Under the pieces are notes generated by a model. That model ran no database searches and was not told the origin of the DNA. It saw only the letters and a list, made by a program, of their open reading frames with translations. This document shows, one piece after another, positions 1 to 5,320 of a stretch of DNA of 10,133 bases. The position numbers were made by a program, and so were the translations under genes. The DNA is taken from assembly GCA_021162305.1 (NCBI GenBank), contig JAGGYX010000100.1:1-10133 (forward strand), given 5' to 3'. Within the stretch, counting starts at the first letter, position 1, and each line of letters starts with the position of its first letter. The stretch comes from Thermoplasmata archaeon. GTDB lineage: Archaea; Thermoplasmatota; E2; UBA202; JdFR-43.

Positions 1-79
1 AAGATATGAAGTCTTCTAAGAAGAATGTCCAACTCTCTTTACCCCTTTCCTTTATTTTCTTATATCCACATCCAACAAA

Positions 80-86
80 TTTATAA
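80..86 (+). promoter_or_regulatory. TATA box of valS
   Basis: TTTATAA lies with its centre 26 nt upstream of the valS ATG at 109. That is the normal distance from an archaeal TATA box to the transcription start, so the mRNA probably begins at or within a few bases of the start codon (leaderless). No Shine-Dalgarno sequence is seen in front of the ATG, which agrees with this. Confidence 0.65.
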
Positions 87-100
87 GTATAAAAATACTT
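85..100. repeat. Perfect 6-bp inverted repeat between TATA box and valS start
   Basis: AAGTAT-AAAA-ATACTT forms a perfect inverted repeat with a 4-nt A spacer. It overlaps the end of the TATA box and ends 8 nt before the valS start codon. A repressor bound there would block the pre-initiation complex, so it is a candidate operator. As the sequence is A/T-only apart from one G:C pair per arm, chance occurrence cannot be excluded. A useful RNA hairpin is unlikely if the transcript is leaderless. Confidence 0.35.
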
Positions 101-108
101 CATAGCAA

Positions 109-2733
109 ATGAATGGCTATAATGCTCTTGATGTAGAAAAAAAATGGCAACAGAAATGGAAGGAGATGGGCATTTATAAATTTGAAAAAGGAAAGGAGCC
201 CGTTTATTCCATTGATAATCCACCTCGCTATGCTTCTGGTGCCCTGCATATAGGACATGCTGTCCATTATACGCATATTGATTTTATAGCTCGTTATAAA
301 AGAATGCGTGGCTATAATGTTTTTTTTCCTCTTTGCTTTGATGTTAACGGGATTCCTATTGAAGAGCGTGTCGAGAGAAAGCTTGGAATAACAAGGAAAG
401 ATATAGACAGGCATGAGTTCATAAAATTATGTAAGGAATTTGCAGATGAAAATATAGAGGAAATGATACGTCAGTTTGAAATGCTCGGCGAGTCCATGGA
501 TGACACAATATATTATCGCACCGACGCTGAATATTACCGTCGCCTCACTCAAATTTCATTCATTGAATTGTATAAAAAGGGACTTATTTATAAAGGAAAG
601 TTTCCAGTAAACTGGTGTCCTCGATGCATGACAGCGATGGCAGATGCAGAGATAGAGCATATTAATAGAAAAACAATGCTCAATACTCTAAAATTTTACT
701 TTGTTGATTATACGCCAACAAATAAAATGAAAGGCATTGGAAAAGATGAGCGTGGCTGGTATGTTGAAATTGCCACAACCCGCCCTGAATTGCTGGCAAC
801 ATGTCAGATGGCTGCGATAAATCCAAATGATGACCGTGCACCATATCTTGCTGGAAGAAAAATTAGAGTGCCAATATTTGGACAGAACATAGAAATAGTC
901 GAGGATGATAAAGTTGACCCAGAATTTGGAACAGGTGTTGTCATGATATGCACTATAGGTGACAAAGATGACTTAGACTGGGCGATGAAATATGGGCTTG
1001 AGTTGAAAATTTGCATAAATGAAGATGGAACTCTAAACAGCTTGGCTGGAAAATATGAAGGGATGAAAATAGAAGAAGCAAAGAAAGCAATCATTGAGGA
1101 TTTAAAAAAAGATGGCTACTTAATAAAGCAGGATGAGCTGGAGCAGAGCGTCGGCGTGTGCTGGCGATGCAAGACGCCCGTTGAATTTATACAGACAGAG
1201 CAATGGTTTTTGAAAATCCTGCCTTTTAAAGAAGAAGTTCTTAAAGCCGCCAATAGAATGAAATGGTATCCAGAGCATATGAAGAAAAGACTTGAAGAAT
1301 GGGTTAGCTCGCTCAAATGGGATTGGGTTATATCTCGCCAGCGCTACTTTGCTACGCCATTGCCATTGTGGGAGTGCGAAAATGGACATGTTGTTTTGGC
1401 AGAAGAGCAACAATGCTATGTTGACCCCACTATTGATGCTCCGCCAGTTGAAAGATGCCCAATTTGCGGCGCCAAGCTCAAAGGAAGTGAGCATGTTTTC
1501 GACACCTGGATGGATTCCTCAATAAGCCCATTGTATAACACATTCTGGAAGCGTGACGAGCAACTATTCCAAAAACTTTATCCAATGTCTTTAAGACCGC
1601 AGGCTCATGATATAATAAGGACATGGGCTTTCTATACAATTTTGCGTGGCATATTGCTTACAGGAAAAGAGCCATTCAGGGAAGTGATGATTGATGGCTT
1701 CATTCTTGCTCCAGATGGAAAACCAATGCACACCTCGCTCGGCAATGTTATCGATCCAATAGAAATAATGAAGGAGCATGGAGCCGACGCCTTACGCTAC
1801 TATGCAGCAAACTGTAAACTTGGCGAGGACAATCCATTCCGATTCAAAGACTTGGTGAGGGGCAAAAGGCTGATGAATAAAATATGGAATATTGAGAAAT
1901 TTATTGGAAACGCTATTCATGAAAAACCAGAAAAGCCAGATGAGTTAAATATAGTCGATAAATGGATCTTGAGCCTATACAGCAGAATGGTCGAGGAAGT
2001 AACAAAACACATGGATTCATTTGAATTTTCAGATGCAATGAAGAAAATAGAGTATTTCATATGGCATGAATTTGCTGACCATTATATCGAAATGGTGAAG
2101 TATAGAATATACAGCAATAAAGATTCATCGGCTTTATACACCCTGTATGAAATTGGTTTTGGAATAGCAAAATTAATCGCCCCTTTCCTGCCATTTATAG
2201 CAGAGGAAATATATCATGAGTATTTCAAAAAATTTGAGGGCAATGAGAGCATTCACATAGCAAGTTGGCCTCAACCAATGTTCATAGATGAGGAAGCTAT
2301 TAAGAAAGGAGAGGAAATAAAAAAAGTTATAGCAAAGATAAGGGAATGGAAAAATAAGAATGGCATTGCTTTGAATGCTCCTATTGAGAAGGTAAAGATA
2401 TCTGGAATGGGAGAAGAGGGAAAAGAAACGATAAAGAGGACAATGAAAATAAAAGAGCTGGAGATAGGCGGCTTTGAAGTGCAGTATGAAAGCATGGCAG
2501 AACCATTATATGATAAAATTGGTCCAGCTTTCAAAGAGAAAAGCAGACTCATTATAAATGAAATAAAGAAGAATCCACAGAAAATCGCCGCCGAAATTGA
2601 AGAAAAAGGATATGCCATTATAGATGATGAAGGGAACGCAATAAAGCTTGACAAACAGTTTGTTAGAATATCCAAAAAGCCAAAAGGAAAAAGTTTAATT
2701 GAGATTGATGATATAGCTATATTGATAGAATGA
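109..2733 (+). CDS. valS: Valyl-tRNA synthetase
   Basis: Class I aminoacyl-tRNA synthetase (874 residues) that charges tRNA-Val in the cytoplasm and edits mischarged threonine. The Rossmann fold carries PPRYASGALHIGH (HIGH at residues 47-50). The CP1 editing domain (roughly 190-345) contains TTRPE at 223-227. Cysteine pairs C170/C173, C351/C354 and C450/C453, with C423/H427, are candidate zinc ligands. LDNxx-type helices after about 620 form the anticodon-binding domain, followed by a C-terminal Lys/Glu-rich region. The length fits archaeal ValRS. One oddity is that the loop normally reading KMSKS is PMHTS at 539-543, followed by the expected SLGN-type continuation. Start: the ATG at 109 has a TATA box 26 nt upstream and begins directly with a typical ValRS N-terminus. 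The choice of Val over Ile or Leu rests on the overall archaeal ValRS resemblance (for example the TTRPELL and CTIGDKDD editing motifs) and is well supported. Confidence 0.95.
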   Translation: MNGYNALDVEKKWQQKWKEMGIYKFEKGKEPVYSIDNPPRYASGALHIGHAVHYTHIDFIARYKRMRGYNVFFPLCFDVNGIPIEERVERKLGITRKDIDRHEFIKLCKEFADENIEEMIRQFEMLGESMDDTIYYRTDAEYYRRLTQISFIELYKKGLIYKGKFPVNWCPRCMTAMADAEIEHINRKTMLNTLKFYFVDYTPTNKMKGIGKDERGWYVEIATTRPELLATCQMAAINPNDDRAPYLAGRKIRVPIFGQNIEIVEDDKVDPEFGTGVVMICTIGDKDDLDWAMKYGLELKICINEDGTLNSLAGKYEGMKIEEAKKAIIEDLKKDGYLIKQDELEQSVGVCWRCKTPVEFIQTEQWFLKILPFKEEVLKAANRMKWYPEHMKKRLEEWVSSLKWDWVISRQRYFATPLPLWECENGHVVLAEEQQCYVDPTIDAPPVERCPICGAKLKGSEHVFDTWMDSSISPLYNTFWKRDEQLFQKLYPMSLRPQAHDIIRTWAFYTILRGILLTGKEPFREVMIDGFILAPDGKPMHTSLGNVIDPIEIMKEHGADALRYYAANCKLGEDNPFRFKDLVRGKRLMNKIWNIEKFIGNAIHEKPEKPDELNIVDKWILSLYSRMVEEVTKHMDSFEFSDAMKKIEYFIWHEFADHYIEMVKYRIYSNKDSSALYTLYEIGFGIAKLIAPFLPFIAEEIYHEYFKKFEGNESIHIASWPQPMFIDEEAIKKGEEIKKVIAKIREWKNKNGIALNAPIEKVKISGMGEEGKETIKRTMKIKELEIGGFEVQYESMAEPLYDKIGPAFKEKSRLIINEIKKNPQKIAAEIEEKGYAIIDDEGNAIKLDKQFVRISKKPKGKSLIEIDDIAILIE

Positions 2734-2822
2734 AAAGAGAAACAAAATATAAGCTGCTTGCAATTCTCATAATATTGCTCATGATAGGCTCTGGATTTAT
2801 AGTGCTATTTTATCATACATAA
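2730..2822 (+). CDS. Small single-span membrane protein (30 aa), overlaps valS
   Basis: A short reading frame starts at an ATG that shares ATGA with the valS stop codon (4-nt overlap), the classic arrangement for coupled re-initiation. It encodes 30 residues: a basic N-terminus (MKRETKYK) and then about 20 hydrophobic residues (LLAILIILLMIGSGFIVLF) ending in YHT. The predicted form is a single transmembrane helix with the basic end inside by the positive-inside rule. There is no cleavage site or soluble domain. It could be a genuine membrane microprotein, or the signal-anchor remnant of a lost secreted protein. It resembles the N-terminal signal segments of archaeal surface proteins, so a remnant is a serious alternative. 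Its function is unknown and I do not recognise the family. The next gene starts 56 nt downstream with its own TATA box. Confidence 0.5.
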   Translation: MKRETKYKLLAILIILLMIGSGFIVLFYHT

Positions 2823-2845
2823 TGGGCTTAGCTGCATAACCACCA

Positions 2846-2860
2846 TAAATATATAAATAA
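2846..2860 (+). promoter_or_regulatory. TATA box of the MEMO-family gene
   Basis: An A/T stretch (TAAATATATAAATAA) is centred about 26 nt before the ATG at 2879. This is the spacing expected for a leaderless archaeal transcript. No Shine-Dalgarno sequence precedes the ATG. Confidence 0.6.
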
Positions 2861-2878
2861 GGGAAACAATATAAAAAC

Positions 2879-3712
2879 ATGATAAGAAGACCTGCTGTTG
2901 CAGGAGCTTTTTATCCTGCAAATAGAGAAAAGCTTGTTGAAGAGATTGAAAGAAGCTTTGTTAAAGGCTTCGGGAGAATCCCAGAAGTTAAAAAAGGTAT
3001 GGGAAAAATAAAGGGAATCGTTGTCCCTCACGCAGGCTATATATATTCTGGCTATGTCGCCGCCATGGCGTATGGCGAGGTGGCTGAGAATGGATTTGCT
3101 GAAAAGTTTATAATAATTGGACCAAATCATACAGGATATGGTTCTCCTGTTGCTTTAATGTCGCATGGTGAGTGGGAAACTCCTCTGGGACGAGTTAAAA
3201 TATCAGAAGATGCAAAAAAACTTGTTGGGGGCATAATTGATGATGATGAGCTTGCCCATAGATATGAGCATTCAATAGAAGTGCAGCTTCCGTTTTTGCA
3301 GTATCTTGGCAGCTTCGAGTTCATTCCAGTCTGCCTTGCGATGCAGGATTATGAAACAAGCATTGAAGTTGGAGAGATTTTGGCAGAAGCAGAAGATGCA
3401 ATCATAATAGCAAGCACTGATTTTTCCCATGTAAGCTTTTCAAAATTCCCAAGCGAGGAGGACATCGAGAGAAATGTAAGAGAAAGAGATAAAATGGCAA
3501 TAGAGAAAATTCTGGCTTTAGATGAGAAAGGATTGATTGAGGTGGTGGAAGAAGAAAACATAACAATGTGTGGCTATGGAGGCGTGGCAGCGATGCTTCA
3601 TGCAGTTAAAAAAAGAGGAGCTAAAAAAGCAAGGTTGCTTAAATATGCAACCTCATATGACATTGAGCCAGGCACCTATTGCGTTGGATATGCTGCCATA
3701 GTTGTGGAGTAA
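2879..3712 (+). CDS. MEMO1-family protein (AmmeMemoRadiSam system protein B)
   Basis: A full-length MEMO-family protein (277 residues), the fold related to class III non-haem iron dioxygenases. Opening residues RRPAVAGAFYP and the blocks VPHAGYIYSG (50-59), GPNHTGYG (81-88), EHSIEVQLPFL (130-140), ASTDFSH (178-184) and MCGYGG (230-235) are all diagnostic. H51, H84 and C231 match the metal-binding His/His/Cys of human MEMO1, and D181/H184 the nearby conserved Asp and His, so the metal site looks intact. In many prokaryotes this family is found with AMMECR1 and a radical SAM protein (the AmmeMemoRadiSam set). Neither partner is in this window. The biochemical role in archaea is not established, so only the family is called. 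Start: the ATG at 2879 has a well-placed TATA box, and the conserved N-terminus begins at once. Confidence 0.92.
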   Translation: MIRRPAVAGAFYPANREKLVEEIERSFVKGFGRIPEVKKGMGKIKGIVVPHAGYIYSGYVAAMAYGEVAENGFAEKFIIIGPNHTGYGSPVALMSHGEWETPLGRVKISEDAKKLVGGIIDDDELAHRYEHSIEVQLPFLQYLGSFEFIPVCLAMQDYETSIEVGEILAEAEDAIIIASTDFSHVSFSKFPSEEDIERNVRERDKMAIEKILALDEKGLIEVVEEENITMCGYGGVAAMLHAVKKRGAKKARLLKYATSYDIEPGTYCVGYAAIVVE

Positions 3713-4075
3713 TCAACCAGCTCTTTCTTTCAATGCTTCCTGTATTTTATTCTGCAATTCCTCTATTTTTTCTTTTAGCCTCTTTTCCTGATTTTCCAAA
3801 GCTTTTTTTCTTACTTCTAAACTTTCCTTTTCTTCCTGCAATTCCTTTAGAACTTCGTCCTTCTTAGCCTTCACAATTAAATTTCCTACACTCCTGTATA
3901 CTGGTGTTGCTTCATCTACTTTATTTAATTCCTCTATTGCATTAATTGTTTCCTTTAATTTAATATCCACCTGCAGTCTTTGTTGCACAACCATTTCAAA
4001 TTGCTGCTGGAATTGCTGCAACTGCTGCAACTGATTTTGAACCTGCGGTGGTAAATCTTCAAATCTTATTGCCAT
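3713..4075 (-). CDS. pfdB: Prefoldin beta subunit
   Basis: A 120-residue subunit of the hexameric archaeal prefoldin (two alpha, four beta), a cytosolic chaperone that holds unfolded proteins and passes them to the thermosome. The sequence shows the family pattern: DLPPQVQNQLQQLQQFQQQ begins the N-terminal coiled coil (about 7-50), the short central part VDEATPVYRSVGNLIV (about 53-68) forms the beta hairpin, and a second highly charged coiled coil (about 75-115) closes the protein. The length is normal. The gene lies 9 nt after the Nudix gene on the same strand, but no Shine-Dalgarno sequence lies in the gap. A TATA-like site inside the end of the Nudix gene sits 25 nt upstream, so pfdB probably also has its own leaderless transcript. 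Its TGA stop directly abuts the TAA of the MEMO gene on the other strand. Confidence 0.93.
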   Translation of the reverse strand: MAIRFEDLPPQVQNQLQQLQQFQQQFEMVVQQRLQVDIKLKETINAIEELNKVDEATPVYRSVGNLIVKAKKDEVLKELQEEKESLEVRKKALENQEKRLKEKIEELQNKIQEALKERAG

Positions 4076-4084
4076 ATTGGAATA

Positions 4085-4486
4085 TTAACATTCATTTTTA
4101 TATGTTTGTATTGCATCCTTTATGATTTTTTCATGGTCAAAAGCTAACGGCGGGAGTTCATTCAAATCAAAAAATTTTGCTTCTATGGCGTCATCTCCCG
4201 CTATGGCGTCGCCTTCTCCTTCCAACAAAAAAACTATTGATATGGTATGTCCACGAGGGTCTCTTGCTGGGTCAGAGTAAACACCAACTAGTTTTTTTAT
4301 CTTTGCATCCATTCCTGTTTCTTCTTTCACCTCTCTCAAAACAGCCTTCTCGACCGTCTCGCCATATTCGACAAAGCCGCCCGGCAGCGCCCATTTGCCC
4401 TTGAATGGCTCGTTTTTTCTTTTTACGAGCAATATCTTTCCGTTTTTTATGATAACTCCATCTACTGTAATACTTGGCTTTTTCAT
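4085..4486 (-). CDS. Nudix hydrolase, probably ADP-ribose pyrophosphatase-like
   Basis: Cytosolic Nudix hydrolase of 133 residues. A complete Nudix box GX5EX7REUXEEXGU runs from G37 to M59 (E43, R51, E52, E55, E56, G58), preceded by KWALPGG, so the Mg-binding catalytic site is intact. SDPARDPRGH at 71-80 resembles archaeal ADP-ribose pyrophosphatases such as the Methanocaldococcus enzyme, so hydrolysis of ADP-ribose to AMP and ribose-5-phosphate is the best guess. NTP or nucleotide-sugar substrates remain possible. I chose the ATG at 4486 and not the in-frame ATG at 4540: the conserved domain begins with MKKPSITVDG, an A/T-rich promoter lies at 4492-4514, and the extra 18 residues would overlap that promoter and the divergent gene. 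It is the first gene of a likely Nudix-pfdB pair. Confidence 0.9.
   Translation of the reverse strand: MKKPSITVDGVIIKNGKILLVKRKNEPFKGKWALPGGFVEYGETVEKAVLREVKEETGMDAKIKKLVGVYSDPARDPRGHTISIVFLLEGEGDAIAGDDAIEAKFFDLNELPPLAFDHEKIIKDAIQTYKNEC
4095..4104 (-). promoter_or_regulatory. Internal TATA-like box for pfdB
   Basis: On the minus strand CATATAAAAA lies inside the last codons of the Nudix gene, centred 25 nt upstream of the pfdB ATG. The spacing matches the other leaderless promoters of this window, so prefoldin may be transcribed independently of the upstream gene. Confidence 0.45.
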
Positions 4487-4491
4487 GAAGA

Positions 4492-4514
4492 AAAATATAT
4501 ATTTATATAAATTG
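4492..4514. promoter_or_regulatory. Shared divergent A/T-rich promoter (Nudix / nuclease)
   Basis: The stretch between the divergent starts is almost pure A/T and contains TTTATATAAA (4502-4511 region), readable as a TATA box on either strand. It is 21-24 nt from the Nudix start at 4486. For the + strand it allows initiation near 4524-4533, that is close to a GTG at 4524 and about 35-44 nt upstream of the nuclease ATG at 4568. The two pre-initiation complexes would overlap, so the genes may compete for transcription. Confidence 0.5.
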
Positions 4515-4523
4515 CTTCTTATT

Positions 4524-4628
4524 GTGAAATTGATTTCCATTGAAGAAGTTGAAGAGACGCTTGAGGCATGGAAAAAGAAAAAGAAGGTGTTAAAACGGGA
4601 AGAAGAGGAATCTCAGCAGAAAGAATAG
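4524..4628 (+). other. Short upstream reading frame, possible lost N-terminus of the nuclease gene
   Basis: A GTG at the predicted transcription start opens a 34-codon frame, VKLISIEEVEETLEAWKKKK and onward, ending at a TAG at 4626-4628. The first 16 residues look like real protein (an amphipathic acidic helix), while the part after about 4583 overlaps the nuclease gene in another frame and reads as low-complexity Lys/Glu. A one-base shift in the A-rich tract at 4572-4586 would join it to the downstream gene. It could be a leader peptide, the true N-terminus after a sequencing error or frameshift, or chance. Confidence 0.35.
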
Positions 4629-5287
4629 CAAGGCGGATGCTCGAAAGCAAGGGTTTTGACATCATAGCAACAAATTATAAAATAAGCTCGAAAGGGGAAA
4701 ATATTGGAGAGATTGACATCATAGCAGAAAAAGATGGAGAAAAATATGCTATAGAAGTTAAATCAGGAAAAGCAAGTTTATCTTCCATACGCCAAGCTTA
4801 TGCAAATGCAAAACTTGCTGGATTTAAGCCATTGTTAATATGCAAGAAAAGTGATGAAGCAACAAAAGAAGCTGCAAAAAAGCTTGGGGTTGAGATATTA
4901 GAATTCAGCGAATATCATTTATTGCTTGAGCCTGAAGAGCTTGAAAGCATTGTTAAAAATTGTATGGAAGAAGTTATGGAAAAATATGGTTATATGCCTT
5001 ATGCATTCATGAGCAATAGCGATATAAAATTTTTTAAAATTCTGGCAGAATCAGAAAGCATTGAAGATGCTTTAAGTAAGCTTAAAATGAATGAGAAAAA
5101 ATTTGGGGAAAAGCTGGCAAGGCTTTCAAAGAAGGGCATTCTTCCATCTCGTCCTCTTTCATTCGTGGATTTGAAAAAATACAGCATGGCAGTCATCTCC
5201 AGAAATGAATTCATAGAAAGAATAAAGAGAATTGAGAAGGAAATAAAAGAATTAAAGAATTTGCTCAAGGAAATTGCAGGCAAGTAA
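4568..5287 (+). CDS. Archaeal PD-(D/E)XK (RecB/UPF0102-like) nuclease-domain protein
   Basis: A predicted DNA endonuclease of 239 residues. The N-terminal half carries SAERIARRMLESKGF (E18), GEIDIIAE (D50), EVKSG (E63, K65) and RQAYANAK (Q76), the order and spacing of a YraN/UPF0102- or RecB-like PD-(D/E)XK catalytic core. The active site therefore looks complete. The C-terminal half (about 122-239) is helical with a possible winged-helix-like stretch (about 152-195, SDIKFFKILAESESIEDAL) and a Lys/Glu coiled coil at 213-236, suitable for DNA binding or dimerisation. I do not know the exact substrate. The start is uncertain: the ATG at 4568 has only GAGG one base in front, too close for a normal Shine-Dalgarno, and the promoter points to initiation near 4524. 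An in-frame join to the upstream GTG frame would need a one-base shift. The gene is divergent from Nudix and 33 nt before aspS. Confidence 0.75.
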   Translation: MEKEKEGVKTGRRGISAERIARRMLESKGFDIIATNYKISSKGENIGEIDIIAEKDGEKYAIEVKSGKASLSSIRQAYANAKLAGFKPLLICKKSDEATKEAAKKLGVEILEFSEYHLLLEPEELESIVKNCMEEVMEKYGYMPYAFMSNSDIKFFKILAESESIEDALSKLKMNEKKFGEKLARLSKKGILPSRPLSFVDLKKYSMAVISRNEFIERIKRIEKEIKELKNLLKEIAGK

Positions 5288-5294
5288 GCAAAAA

Positions 5295-5302
5295 ATTATA
5301 AT
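5295..5302 (+). promoter_or_regulatory. TATA-like box of aspS
   Basis: ATTATAAT is centred about 22 nt before the ATG at 5321, between the nuclease gene and aspS. There is no Shine-Dalgarno sequence before the ATG, which suggests a leaderless or very short-leader transcript. TGCATGCA follows at 5302-5309. Confidence 0.45.
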
Positions 5303-5320
5303 GCATGCAATCATACAAAT

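Noticed and set aside
1-61. End of an upstream + strand gene (frame ending RYEVF and TAA at 18-20) followed by a pyrimidine-rich terminator at about 34-60
   Set aside because: Five or six codons are too few to support a gene end. The C/T-rich tract fits an archaeal terminator but without the gene it remains a guess.
1-103. Open minus-strand frame from an ATG at 103 running off the left edge, and an alternative TTG frame starting near 41
   Set aside because: The ATG would lie on the valS promoter and palindrome, the composition (KYFYTYKF...) does not look like a known N-terminus, and the frame is only about 34 codons long before the edge. It cannot be told from chance.
1292-1525. Second + strand open frame inside valS
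   Set aside because: It lies wholly within the conserved ValRS coding region, has no promoter, and its protein is Leu/Cys/Ser-rich without a family pattern.
4005-4035. Short direct repeats (TGCTGCAAC) in pfdB
   Set aside because: They are explained by the Gln/Leu heptads of the N-terminal coiled coil and are not a mobile or regulatory repeat.
4177-4404. + strand open frame antisense to the Nudix gene
   Set aside because: It covers the Nudix box, which is strongly supported on the other strand. The product is low complexity, Leu/Pro/Ser-rich, the usual antisense shadow.
4572-4586. Classic -1 slippery heptamer for programmed frameshifting
   Set aside because: In the upstream frame the tract reads G-AAA-AAG twice. 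The first position is G, so it does not fit X-XXY-YYZ, and no downstream stem-loop was obvious. Sequencing error, slippage on transcription or a leader peptide remain open.
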